From the NCBI GenBank assembly GCA_020443075.1, contig JAGRIU010000015.1, positions 1-64,000 on the forward strand: 64,000 bases of DNA. The letters are read 5' to 3'. The notes under the pieces were generated by a model. That model searched no databases, was not told the DNA's origin, and was given only the letters and a program-made list of their open reading frames with translations. Of this stretch, positions 36,016 to 44,201 are shown piece after piece (position 1 is the first letter of the stretch; every line of letters begins with the position of its first letter). The stretch is from Alphaproteobacteria bacterium. GTDB taxonomy: Bacteria; Pseudomonadota; Alphaproteobacteria; Micavibrionales; Micavibrionaceae. The position numbers were made by a program, and so were the translations under genes.

Positions 36016-36546
36016 ATGGCCCTGTCTATCGTGCCGAGCGGCGTCGAGCGTTTTTTTGAACCCGATGAAATTATCGTCAGCAAAACAGACCTGAAAGGAC
36101 GTATGATTTACACGAACCGTGTTTTCATGCGCGTTGCCGGGTATAACGAAGCCGAATTGATCGGGCAACCTCATAGTATGATCCGGCATCCGGATATGCC
36201 GCGCTGTGTCTTTAAATTACTCTGGGATACACTCGAGGCGAAGAAAGAGATTTTCGCCTACGTTGTCAATATGTGCAAAAACGGTGATCACTACTGGGTT
36301 TTGGCCCATGTAACGCCGTCTTATGACGGGGCGGGAAATGTCAACGGATATCATTCGAACCGCCGCGTTCCTGATCGCAAGATTTTGGATTCGACAATTA
36401 TTCCTCTTTACAAGCAGCTTTTGGAAGAAGAGCAGCGGTATAAAAACCGTAAAGACGGTATGAACAGTGCGTATAATAATCTTTTGCAAATTCTAAAAGA
36501 AAAGGGCGTTGGCTATGACGAATTCTTCTTCTCTCTCCAAGGCTAA
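36016..36546 (+). CDS. PAS-domain energy/redox sensor (CetB/Aer-PAS-like)
   Basis: 176-residue soluble protein. A PAS domain (about 15-125) has the Aer-type signature [26 protein letters not shown] and [14 protein letters not shown]. In Aer this domain binds FAD and reads the redox state of electron transport. The C-terminal 45 residues are helical and may contact the receptor. The gene overlaps the following MCP gene by 32 bp in a different frame, so the two subunits are made together. In Campylobacter, CetB (PAS) and CetA (MCP) likewise split Aer into two proteins. Controlled by an FNR-type promoter. Confidence 0.88.
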   Translation: MALSIVPSGVERFFEPDEIIVSKTDLKGRMIYTNRVFMRVAGYNEAELIGQPHSMIRHPDMPRCVFKLLWDTLEAKKEIFAYVVNMCKNGDHYWVLAHVTPSYDGAGNVNGYHSNRRVPDRKILDSTIIPLYKQLLEEEQRYKNRKDGMNSAYNNLLQILKEKGVGYDEFFFSLQG

Positions 36547-37840
36547 GTTTAGCGCCACGGCTGCGATGGTGAGTGCTGTTTTATCGTGGCTGACCGGTTT
36601 TATAGACGGGCCCGGGATGCATATTTTGAGTTTGTCTTTGTTGTTTGTTACTTTGGCCGCTTTGGCTGGCATCGTTTACTTTCAACGCCGCGTGGAGGGC
36701 GAGTTGCGCCGGACACAGGATGTATGCGCTGCTGTTGCGAAAGGAGACTTTGAATCGCGTTTGATTGATATTTGCGAGGGCGGAGATTTTGGAGATTTTC
36801 AGTGGAGCGTCAATGAAATGATTGATTACATGGATGCTTTCGTGCGCGAAGCGACGGCGGCCATGGTTTATGTCGGGAATAACCAGTATTTCAGGCGGAT
36901 TATGGAAGGGGGGATGCAAGGTTCTTTGTTGAACGGTACACGTGTTATCAATCGTGCGACTGAAAGCGTTGAAGCTAAAATGCAGAGTTTTACCGATGTT
37001 GCCAATGATGTCGACTATTCTTTGAAAGATGTTGTGAGCGACATTACAACCAATGCGTCTAGCTTGTCCCAGACTGCGCAGGTTATGGGGGAGGCTGTCG
37101 GGCAAACACGTAGCGGCGCTTATGCTGCGGTGAGTTCTTCTGATGATACATCGGTGAATGTGCAAGCGATTTCTGCCGCAGCCGAGGAGATGTCGAGTTC
37201 GATTGCCGAGATTAGTCAACAGGTGAGCCGTACGTCCGATATGGCGAAGAACGCTGTTGATGAAGCTCGTGAGTCCGGGAAAACGGTTCAGGAGCTTTCA
37301 GAGAATGCTCAGAAGATTGGTGAAATTGTCCAGTTGATCGAGCAGATTGCCGAACAGACAAATTTATTGGCTCTGAATGCTACGATTGAGGCGGCGCGCG
37401 CGGGGGATGCCGGTAAGGGTTTTGCCGTGGTGGCGGCCGAGGTTAAGGATCTGGCCCAGCAGACGGCCGGGGCGACCGAAGAGATCGGACAACAGATTGC
37501 CAGTATTCAAAATGCTACTCAAAGTGCGGTTCGTTCTTTTGACGGGATTGGTAAAATTATTACGGATATCAGCGAGGCCGCTTCGGCTGTGGCAGCGGCA
37601 GTGGAGGAGCAGAATGCGGCTTCACGGGAGATTGCGTCGAGCGCCGGGAAGGCGTCTGAAGGGACATCTCAGGCCGCGCAGAATATCCGCAATATTAATG
37701 ACGAGATTGGTCACGTTGATGAGGCTGCACAGCGTGTGGCTGAGGTTACGAGTGTCTTATCCGATCAAACCGTTAAGAAGGTTCAGGATCTTTTGGAGAA
37801 GATGGATCACTTTATGGGTGAGCTTAAGAAGATTGCCTGA
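36515..37840 (+). CDS. Methyl-accepting chemotaxis protein without periplasmic domain (CetA/Aer-signalling-like)
   Basis: 441-residue receptor. Two close hydrophobic helices (about residues 12-58) are joined by a very short loop, so there is no ligand-binding domain outside the membrane. A HAMP-like stretch ([17 protein letters not shown]) follows. The long cytosolic signalling rod has the conserved hairpin tip [19 protein letters not shown] chose ATG 36515, with AAGGG upstream; a TTG at 36509 is also in frame. It must be told what to sense by a partner, which fits the PAS protein encoded just upstream. Output would go to CheW/CheA, not present in the window. Confidence 0.92.
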   Translation: MTNSSSLSKAKFSATAAMVSAVLSWLTGFIDGPGMHILSLSLLFVTLAALAGIVYFQRRVEGELRRTQDVCAAVAKGDFESRLIDICEGGDFGDFQWSVNEMIDYMDAFVREATAAMVYVGNNQYFRRIMEGGMQGSLLNGTRVINRATESVEAKMQSFTDVANDVDYSLKDVVSDITTNASSLSQTAQVMGEAVGQTRSGAYAAVSSSDDTSVNVQAISAAAEEMSSSIAEISQQVSRTSDMAKNAVDEARESGKTVQELSENAQKIGEIVQLIEQIAEQTNLLALNATIEAARAGDAGKGFAVVAAEVKDLAQQTAGATEEIGQQIASIQNATQSAVRSFDGIGKIITDISEAASAVAAAVEEQNAASREIASSAGKASEGTSQAAQNIRNINDEIGHVDEAAQRVAEVTSVLSDQTVKKVQDLLEKMDHFMGELKKIA

Positions 37841-37861
37841 GCTTTGAGTTCATTTCCAGAC

Positions 37862-37879
37862 AAAGCTTGACAGCTTTTT
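37862..37879 (+). terminator. Possible weak terminator after the MCP gene
   Basis: AAAGCT (37862-37867), loop TGAC, AGCTTT (37872-37877), then TTA. The stem is only 6 bp and A/T-rich, so termination would be inefficient; it may allow transcription into tRNA-Met. Confidence 0.35.
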
Positions 37880-37914
37880 AAAAGCGGGCCATAACATCTT
37901 TCGTCTTTCGATGT

Positions 37915-37991
37915 GGCGGAGTAGCTCAGCCGGTTAGAGCAGAGGAATCATAATCCTTGTGTCGGGGGTTCAAGTCCCTCCTCCGCTACCA
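37915..37991 (+). tRNA. tRNA-Met(CAT), elongator type
   Basis: 77 nt with encoded CCA. Acceptor GGCGGAG pairs with CTCCGCT through a G-U first pair. Anticodon loop ATCATAA gives CAT. The T arm has GGTTCAAGTCC. Features fit alphaproteobacterial elongator tRNA-Met; a lysidine-modified tRNA-Ile(CAT) is possible but less likely. Its 3' end (37970-37991) is antisense to the end of the sigma-54 regulator gene. Confidence 0.93.
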
Positions 37992-39397
37992 TTTTTTATC
38001 TGATCATTATATTTGCGGTAAAAAGTAGATTTGGCTATGCCGAGGGCTTGAGCGGTTTTCGAGATATTTTGCTCGAAGTGTTCAAGGGCGATGTGCATGA
38101 TTTCCTGCTCTATTTGCTTGATGGTTTTGAAATGGCCCTCAGAATTGAGGAGCGGATAGGCGGTTGCCGGATTTTGTACACCGAGCGTTTTTCCGGTGCT
38201 TTGGTTTTTTTCGATTTTAGGAGCCGTTTTCAAGATGTTTTCGATGGTGAGAACATCACTGTCGCGCAGGACCATGGCACGGTTGATGGTGTTTTCAAGC
38301 TCGCGTACGTTTCCCGGCCAGCCGTATGTGTATAGGTGCTCTTCAGTTTGTGTATCTATGGTGCATGGTGGCGCATTGTTCTGTGCGCAGATGCGCTCTA
38401 TAAAATAGCGGGTTAGAAGCGCTATGTCGCTCTTGCGTTCACGAAGAGGCGGGATTTTTATTTCAAGGACGTTGAGACGGAAGTATAAATCTTCGCGGAA
38501 GCGGCCTTTTTGTATTTCTGCTTGTAGGTCGCGGTTGGTGGCCGAAATGATGCGTACATTTACAGGGACAGGTTTGGCGGCACCGACGGGTTCGACTTCT
38601 TTTTGTTGCAGGACCCGTAAGAGCTTGACCTGGGCGTCGAGCGGGAGCTCCCCGACTTCATCGAGCAGAATAGTGCCGCCTTCGGCTTCACGAAATTTTC
38701 CTTTTGTTTTTTCGGTGGCGCCGGTGAAGGCGCCTTTTTCATGGCCGAACAGGGTGCTTTCAACGAGCTGGGTGGGGATGGCGCCGCAGTTTATCGCGAT
38801 GAATGGGCTTTGGGCGCGGATGCTTTCGCCGTGAATGGCTTTGGCAAAGGCTTCCTTGCCGACCCCTGTTTCACCGGTGAGCAAGACCGGGATATCTGAT
38901 GCGGCGGCTTTTTGTCCGATACGTACGCTTTCACTGAGGCCGCCGTTATAGCCGATAAGATCTTCGAAACTGAAGCGGCTGTTTTTTTCGCTTTGCAGGC
39001 GTTTGACTTCTTTGGAGAGCAGGCTGAGTTTTAAAGCGTTTTTGACAGTGACGGCCATGCGGTCGCCTTCATAGGGTTTGGTGATGAAGTCTATGGCGCC
39101 CATTTTCATGGCTTTTGTGGCGTCTTGTATGTCTTTGCTTCCGGTGAGCATGATGACGGGCAGGGACGGGTATTGGCGTGTGAGGATATCGAGCGTTTCC
39201 ATGCCGCCCATGACGGGCATTTCCAGATCGAGGATGATGAGTTTGATTTGTGAGGTTTTGTCGTCTTCGAGGATTTGCAGAGCATCTCGCCCATTGGGCG
39301 CGGTGAGTGAGTTTAGGCTGAGTTTCCTTTGAAGCAAGGTCGAGAGCATTTTTTGTTGCATCAGGTCATCATCGACGATCAGGACGGATGCGTTCAT
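37970..39397 (-). CDS. Sigma-54-dependent response regulator (NtrC type)
   Basis: 475-residue activator. Receiver domain with Asp57 (LIILDLEMPVMGG); AAA+ domain with Walker A GETGVGKEAF and the sigma-54-contacting loop GAFTGA; C-terminal Fis-type helix-turn-helix (NISKTAQALGIAKSTFYRKY). It binds enhancer sites and drives transcription from -24/-12 promoters. Divergent from the H-NOX operon, whose promoter has that architecture, so this regulator is the obvious activator. The start ATG 39397 is preceded by AGAAGGA; an upstream in-frame start at 39472 lies beyond the likely promoter. The last codons and stop overlap the 3' end of tRNA-Met, giving a Gly-rich tail (NGSGGGT). Confidence 0.93.
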   Translation of the reverse strand: MNASVLIVDDDLMQQKMLSTLLQRKLSLNSLTAPNGRDALQILEDDKTSQIKLIILDLEMPVMGGMETLDILTRQYPSLPVIMLTGSKDIQDATKAMKMGAIDFITKPYEGDRMAVTVKNALKLSLLSKEVKRLQSEKNSRFSFEDLIGYNGGLSESVRIGQKAAASDIPVLLTGETGVGKEAFAKAIHGESIRAQSPFIAINCGAIPTQLVESTLFGHEKGAFTGATEKTKGKFREAEGGTILLDEVGELPLDAQVKLLRVLQQKEVEPVGAAKPVPVNVRIISATNRDLQAEIQKGRFREDLYFRLNVLEIKIPPLRERKSDIALLTRYFIERICAQNNAPPCTIDTQTEEHLYTYGWPGNVRELENTINRAMVLRDSDVLTIENILKTAPKIEKNQSTGKTLGVQNPATAYPLLNSEGHFKTIKQIEQEIMHIALEHFEQNISKTAQALGIAKSTFYRKYNDQIKNGSGGGT

Positions 39398-39429
39398 GGC
39401 GTGTATATCCTTCTTTTTAGCTTTTTTAT

Positions 39430-39522
39430 CTCGTTTTATTATACAGCCAAAGGTTTTAAAGAATAGTTTCAAAACGAGAATTTTTGTTTATTTTCTCATA
39501 ATAAAACGTTTTAAAATGAGAA
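39430..39522. promoter_or_regulatory. Inverted-repeat cluster, likely enhancer for the sigma-54 regulator
   Basis: Between the divergent genes: CTCGTTTT (39430-39437) and its complement AAAACGAG (39471-39478), and TTCTCAT (39493-39499) with ATGAGAA (39516-39522). AAACGAGAATTTTTGT and AAATGAGAATTTTGTG are also direct repeats about 40 bp apart. The cluster sits roughly 50-140 bp before the -24 element, where NtrC-type proteins bind. Confidence 0.55.
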
Positions 39523-39571
39523 TTTTGTGTATGATTTAATTTAAGTTATTGATATTATTTATAAATATAAA

Positions 39572-39587
39572 TGGCATGGCTTGTGCA
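39572..39587 (+). promoter_or_regulatory. Sigma-54 (-24/-12) promoter of the H-NOX operon
   Basis: TGGCATGGCTTGTGCA matches the consensus TGGCACG-N4-TTGCW with two deviations and has GG and GC exactly 12 bp apart (39573 and 39585). Transcription would start near 39598, 40 bp before the first gene. Confidence 0.75.
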
Positions 39588-39637
39588 GTTATAGTTATTA
39601 GTTAAGGAGGTCTAAATATAACTATAGGGTGTAAAGT

Positions 39638-40564
39638 ATGAGAATTATTGTGCAAAAAGCTGAAAGGCAATTGTTAGACGCTCTTCAATCCGAATGGCAG
39701 GCCGGACAAGCGCAGCGGTGTCTTCACTTGCGGTTTTCATCCTTTCCATTGCAACAAGATTTAACCTCGGATGACGTGCTTTTGATTTTGAGCCGCACTC
39801 TTATGGTTTTTGACGATATTCGAGCTTTACGGCTTTATCGGTGCCATGACGGCGATGTTTTTATACTGGCGCGTTTTTTGACGCAGAAAAACGTTAGCCT
39901 GTTTTTATCTCACTTAGCCCCCAAACTCGGGCCAGCTTCCTCTTCTTTGGAGGAGCTGGCCTTTCTTTATGAGGTGCAAGTGGATTGGGTGTATTTGAAA
40001 GGGCTGTGCGAGACTAAAATCAGGGTTTATGAAGAAGAGCAGGCCCGTGTTAAAAATCTGGCGGACCAGACACAAGTTCAGGCTCATATTCGTAAAGTTC
40101 TGGACGGGCAAATTGATTCAGTTGTGACACATGATTTGGTTCGGCGCCGCGCAAACCGTACGTCTCCTGAGATCTTGCTGGTTGAAGATGACGTTTTTAC
40201 ACAAAAGCTTGTGCGCAATGCGATTCAGAACTCTTACAGCGTTTCTGTGGCCGGAGAAGGTCTGGAGGCTCTGCGGCGTTATATTGAGAAAGCGCCGGAT
40301 GTTTTGTTTCTGGATATCGGTTTGCCGGATGTGAACGGGCATGAAATTTTGAAGAAAATTTTTGAAATTGATCCCAGTGCTTATGTGGTGATGCTGAGCG
40401 GTAACGGCGATCGGGACAATGTTCTTAAAGCTGTTGAGAACGGCGCGAAAGGTTTTGTCGGTAAGCCTTTTAATAAAACCAAGCTGTCGCAATATATCCA
40501 AAAATCCCCTTTTATCCAGCGTAAACATATCAAGGAGACTTCTTATGCAGATACAATCCATTAA
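39638..40564 (+). CDS. Receiver-domain protein with unrecognised N-terminal domain (1)
   Basis: 308-residue protein. Residues about 177-298 are a CheY-like receiver with E183-D184-D185, phospho-acceptor Asp226 (VLFLDIGLPD) and Lys276 (FVGKPF). Residues 1-170 form an unrecognised domain that begins with mixed strands (RCLHLRFSSF, ALRLYRCHDGDVFILARF) and ends in a helix. The next gene encodes a protein with the same layout, so the two are probably paralogues. No DNA-binding or enzymatic output is visible, so it may be a phosphate carrier or a protein-protein switch. A strong AAGGAGG lies 27 bases before the ATG, which is unusual. First gene after the sigma-54 promoter. Confidence 0.82.
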   Translation: MRIIVQKAERQLLDALQSEWQAGQAQRCLHLRFSSFPLQQDLTSDDVLLILSRTLMVFDDIRALRLYRCHDGDVFILARFLTQKNVSLFLSHLAPKLGPASSSLEELAFLYEVQVDWVYLKGLCETKIRVYEEEQARVKNLADQTQVQAHIRKVLDGQIDSVVTHDLVRRRANRTSPEILLVEDDVFTQKLVRNAIQNSYSVSVAGEGLEALRRYIEKAPDVLFLDIGLPDVNGHEILKKIFEIDPSAYVVMLSGNGDRDNVLKAVENGAKGFVGKPFNKTKLSQYIQKSPFIQRKHIKETSYADTIH

Positions 40565-41417
40565 CGCCGATGCCGAGCTGGCCGTTATTGTTTCATCGAT
40601 CGGGCAGACGCCTCAAAGCTGGCGAGGGTGGTCTTGCGTGCATGTGGCTATGGATACTGAAGACCAGCCGGTTGGCCAAGATCTTGGTTATTATGTCTGG
40701 GCGCAGTCTGTTTTGGAGTCTTATCTCAAGGATATAGAAGGCCGGGCTTTTTTTTGTAATGCACGGCAGATTCATGTGATTTGCAAGGGTGTGCCGCTTG
40801 ATGTTCTGGAGCAGATGGCGGGGCAGCTTTGTGATTTGTTGCTCGAGGCGGATTCATTGTTGGCGCATTATGCGATTTATGATTTGGAAGCAGATGGCGA
40901 ACAGTATGCCGAGATGTTTTTTGAGCATGCCGGAAACTTTGCGCCTCAGCGTTTCGAGACATTATCGGTGAAGGTTTTGGACTCCCAGAGTTTTGTCGCC
41001 GATAAGGCGGATTTGTTCGAGCGGGCGACCTCTTTGTCTGCGTGCTGCGAGAAGCTTAATGTTCATACCAAAAAAGTTTTGCTGGTCGAAGACGACCCGG
41101 TGACACGGTGGATGGTGCGCAAGAGCCTCAAAGATGCATGTGAATTTGCGACAGCGCCGACGGCTCATCAGGCATTTGCCATGCTGCAATCTTATCAGCC
41201 CGATATTGTTTTTCTGGATATCGATCTGCCGGATATGAGCGGACAAGAGGTTTTGGAATGGGCCATGCGGAATGATCCGGGGATTTGTGTTGTGATGTTT
41301 AGTGCGAACAGTACTTTGGATTATATGACCGAAACATTAAATACGGGTGCGAAAGGGTTTATTTCCAAACCTTTCGTGCGAGATGATCTCCTGCGTTATG
41401 TGCGCGCCGGTGGTTGA
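40545..41417 (+). CDS. Receiver-domain protein with unrecognised N-terminal domain (2)
   Basis: 290-residue paralogue of the preceding protein. The C-terminal receiver (about 176-288) has E182-D183-D184, Asp225 (IVFLDIDLPD) and the late Lys in FISKPF. The N-terminal 165 residues have a pattern of strands and helices similar to that in gene 1 (VLESYLKDIEGRAFFCNARQIHVIC) without recognised family. ATG 40545 has AAGGAG 8 bases upstream and overlaps the previous gene by 20 bp. The pair and the hybrid kinase downstream suggest a branched phosphorelay. Confidence 0.82.
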   Translation: MQIQSINADAELAVIVSSIGQTPQSWRGWSCVHVAMDTEDQPVGQDLGYYVWAQSVLESYLKDIEGRAFFCNARQIHVICKGVPLDVLEQMAGQLCDLLLEADSLLAHYAIYDLEADGEQYAEMFFEHAGNFAPQRFETLSVKVLDSQSFVADKADLFERATSLSACCEKLNVHTKKVLLVEDDPVTRWMVRKSLKDACEFATAPTAHQAFAMLQSYQPDIVFLDIDLPDMSGQEVLEWAMRNDPGICVVMFSANSTLDYMTETLNTGAKGFISKPFVRDDLLRYVRAGG

Positions 41418-41435
41418 GTTTTTTGAGGAGGGACT

Positions 41436-41978
41436 ATGAAAGGCATCGTTTTCACGGAGTTGTTGGAGATGGTTGAGGCTCGTTTCGGGGCGGATATGGT
41501 GGATGATGTTCTGGATGATTGCTCCTTTGTTCATGACGGGGCTTATACCCGCATCGGGACCTACGATCATCATGAGCTTCTGACCATCGTTGCGGCTTTG
41601 GCAAAACGTACGAGCGTGTCTGTACGTGATTTGGTTTATACGTACGGCCATCATTTGTTTGAACGTTTTCGTGTTATGATGCCGCATTTTTTTGATCAGC
41701 CTCAAAACGCCTTTGAATTTTTGGAAAGCGTTCACAATGTTGTGCATGTCGAGGTTAAAAAGCTTTATTCCGATGCCCAGCTTCCCAGCTTGAAGGTGCG
41801 CGATCGCAGTCACCGGACTTTGGTTTTGGAATACGGATCTTCTTGTCCGTTTGCCGATTTTGCGCATGGGCTTATCTGCGGGTGTATTGATTTTTTTGAT
41901 GAGGATATCGCGGTTTCTTATGAGGATCAGAATACGCCTGGGTGTTTCGGGCGAGTTTTTAGGTTGGAGAAGGTATGA
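41436..41978 (+). CDS. H-NOX heme sensor protein (variant YxSxR motif)
   Basis: 180-residue stand-alone H-NOX (HNOB) protein. The start resembles other H-NOX proteins (MKGIVFTELLEMVEARFG). Proximal heme ligand His104 is in VHNVVHVEV. The heme-propionate motif Y-x-S-x-R reads Y133-G-S135-S-C137: the Arg is replaced by Cys. The residue matching the distal Tyr of oxygen-binding H-NOX is Phe142, so NO (not oxygen) is the likely ligand. Four Cys occur in the C-terminal part (137, 148, 150, 170), which could sense redox state. AGGAGG-like site before ATG. It overlaps the hybrid kinase by 4 bp (ATGA), typical for an H-NOX/kinase pair. Confidence 0.88.
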   Translation: MKGIVFTELLEMVEARFGADMVDDVLDDCSFVHDGAYTRIGTYDHHELLTIVAALAKRTSVSVRDLVYTYGHHLFERFRVMMPHFFDQPQNAFEFLESVHNVVHVEVKKLYSDAQLPSLKVRDRSHRTLVLEYGSSCPFADFAHGLICGCIDFFDEDIAVSYEDQNTPGCFGRVFRLEKV

Positions 41979-44116
41979 GCATATCCGGTTACATAGAACA
42001 GGGTTTTGTAGGTGATGAAGATGTGTATTTGCGGATCAGGCGTTTGGAAAAACGTCTGGAGCGCGAGAAAAAAGCCCGGTTGGCGGCCGAAGATATTCTG
42101 GAGCATAAAAGCCGTGAGATCTATGCGGTCAACAAGCAGCTTCATGAGAATGCGCGGCTTTTGGAAGAAACGGTTATTAATGCCAAAGACGGGGTGATGA
42201 TCACGGATGCGGATCTGGAGAATGGCGGGCCGCATATTATCTATGTCAATGATGCGTTTACAAAAATTACGGGTTATAGGTCCGAAGAGGTCATCGGCAA
42301 AACACCTCGGATATTACAGGGCGCAGAAACGGATTCTAAGACGCTTGAGATGATGAAAGAGCGTTTAAAAGAAGGGCGCTCTTTTCAGGGCGAGCTTAAG
42401 AATTATTCTAAAAACGGGCGGCCTTATTGGTTGGATATCAGCATTACACCTGTGCGCAATGAAGAGGGAGAGATTACGCATTTTACGGCGATTGAGCGCG
42501 ATATTACGGTGCGGAAAATGTATGAAAGCGAACTTCAGCAATCGAAAAAACGTGCTGACACCGCCAGCCTTGCCAAAAGCGATTTTCTGGCGACTATGAG
42601 CCATGAGCTGCGGACGCCTATGAACGGGATTATCGGTTTATCCGAGCTTTTGCTTGAGGCGGAACTTGGTGGCGAGGGGCACGAGCTGGCGCAGACGATT
42701 AACGGATCGGCGCAGAATTTGCTGGAGCTGATTAACGATATTCTTGATTTTTCCAAGATCGAGGCCAATGAGTTTTCTCTGGAAATGCATGCGTTCGATG
42801 TAAAAGAGCTGGTGAAAAACAGTATCGGATTTTTACGGCATCTGGCGCGGGAGAAGGGGCTGGACTTTCGGGTTGAACTGGATCTGGATCTTCCGGAGCA
42901 GGTGTTTAATGATTGTCTGCGTATTCGCCAGGTTTTAAACAACCTGGTCGGCAATGCGATCAAATTTACCGATAAAGGCGGGATTTCTATCTCGATTGCT
43001 CCGATGCCGTCTAAAAACCCGACGCACATTCAATTTACGGTTAGCGATACAGGGATCGGGATTCCGGATGATAAGATCGGACTGATTTTTAACAAATTTC
43101 AAACGCTGGAAGGGCGTAATTTTGGCGGGACCGGTTTGGGGCTGGCGATCAGCAAGCAGCTGGTGGATATGATGGATGGTGAAATCGGCGTTCAAAGCCG
43201 TTTGGGAGAAGGGACCACATTTTGTTTTAGCGTTGGGGCGCATCTGGACGAGCTTAAAAATCAGGAGCGGGCGTGTCTATCTTCCAAGGGTTCCTTGCAA
43301 GATCGGCGCGTCGAGAATAACGAACAAATTTTTAAAGGCTTGCGTATTTTGTCGGCGGATGATCATCCGACGAATTTGATGATGATGAGTAAGATCCTGA
43401 AAAAGCTTGGAGCTGCAGAAGTTGTGGAGGCTTCACAAGGACTCGAAGCCGTCGAACAGTATAAGACGAACGGGCCATTTGATTGCGTTGTGATGGATTA
43501 TCATATGCCGAAAATGGACGGGCTTGAAGCGGCGCGGCTTATTCGCATATTTGAAGCTGCGCAGGGCATGGAGGCTGTTCCTATTGTCGCCGTGACGGCT
43601 GATGCGATGCGCGAGACGCAAGAAAAATGCCTGGATGCGGGCATGAATGACTATTTAAGTAAGCCGATTGTCCGGCGCAGGCTGGTTGATGTTTTGTTAC
43701 GGCATCTGCCGGCCGATGTTGCTGAAGACGCTGTTTTGACACGAGCTCTCGAGCCTGCGGAAGCACATGACGGGCAGAGTCTCGAAGCTGTTATCGATCT
43801 TTCGCATTTACGGCAGTTTACAGATGGGGATATTGAGGAAGAACAGGCGTTTTTTGATATATTTCTTGAGCAGGCCGTGCTCGGTTTGGAAGCTCTGGAA
43901 GATCATATGAGCGAGGAGGGTGCAGAGCTTTGGAAAAAGACTGCACATAAATTGAAGGGGGCGGCGGCTAACTTGGGGGCGAATACGCTTTCGGGCCTGT
44001 GTTTTGAGGCTGAGCGACGTTATGATGAGCCGGAATCCGATAAGAAGCAGCTTTTGGCGGCTATTCAGGCCGAGCTGGTGCAGGTTGATCAGTTTATGAA
44101 GGCTCTGCATGCTTAA
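41975..44116 (+). CDS. Soluble PAS hybrid histidine kinase with receiver and HPt domains
   Basis: 713-residue cytosolic kinase. Order: coiled coil (about 18-62), PAS domain (63-180, GYRSEEVIGKTPRILQG), HisKA with His210 (DFLATMSHELRTPMNG), ATPase domain (NDILDFSKIEAN..., DTGIGIP, GTGLGLAIS), receiver (CVVMDYHMPKMDG) and C-terminal HPt (AHKLKGAAANLG). No membrane helix. The PAS has the LOV-like GxxxRxLQG pattern, but Pro replaces the photoactive Cys, so it is not a light sensor of the usual kind. The HPt would pass phosphate to a separate receiver, likely the two upstream receiver proteins or the sigma-54 regulator. Adjacent H-NOX probably inhibits or activates it on NO binding. Confidence 0.93.
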   Translation: MSISGYIEQGFVGDEDVYLRIRRLEKRLEREKKARLAAEDILEHKSREIYAVNKQLHENARLLEETVINAKDGVMITDADLENGGPHIIYVNDAFTKITGYRSEEVIGKTPRILQGAETDSKTLEMMKERLKEGRSFQGELKNYSKNGRPYWLDISITPVRNEEGEITHFTAIERDITVRKMYESELQQSKKRADTASLAKSDFLATMSHELRTPMNGIIGLSELLLEAELGGEGHELAQTINGSAQNLLELINDILDFSKIEANEFSLEMHAFDVKELVKNSIGFLRHLAREKGLDFRVELDLDLPEQVFNDCLRIRQVLNNLVGNAIKFTDKGGISISIAPMPSKNPTHIQFTVSDTGIGIPDDKIGLIFNKFQTLEGRNFGGTGLGLAISKQLVDMMDGEIGVQSRLGEGTTFCFSVGAHLDELKNQERACLSSKGSLQDRRVENNEQIFKGLRILSADDHPTNLMMMSKILKKLGAAEVVEASQGLEAVEQYKTNGPFDCVVMDYHMPKMDGLEAARLIRIFEAAQGMEAVPIVAVTADAMRETQEKCLDAGMNDYLSKPIVRRRLVDVLLRHLPADVAEDAVLTRALEPAEAHDGQSLEAVIDLSHLRQFTDGDIEEEQAFFDIFLEQAVLGLEALEDHMSEEGAELWKKTAHKLKGAAANLGANTLSGLCFEAERRYDEPESDKKQLLAAIQAELVQVDQFMKALHA

Positions 44117-44201
44117 AAATCGCTATAAATTTACATCCTAATGTTTTTGTGTGCTTCCACGGCTTGACCTTTTATGCGGGGGGGCTATTGTTATCAGCCT
44201 T

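Noticed and set aside
36509..36546. Possible frameshift error joining the PAS and MCP genes into one Aer
   Set aside because: The MCP has its own ATG with a ribosome site, and split PAS/MCP pairs (CetB/CetA) are known, so two genes are more likely. A sequencing error cannot be fully excluded.
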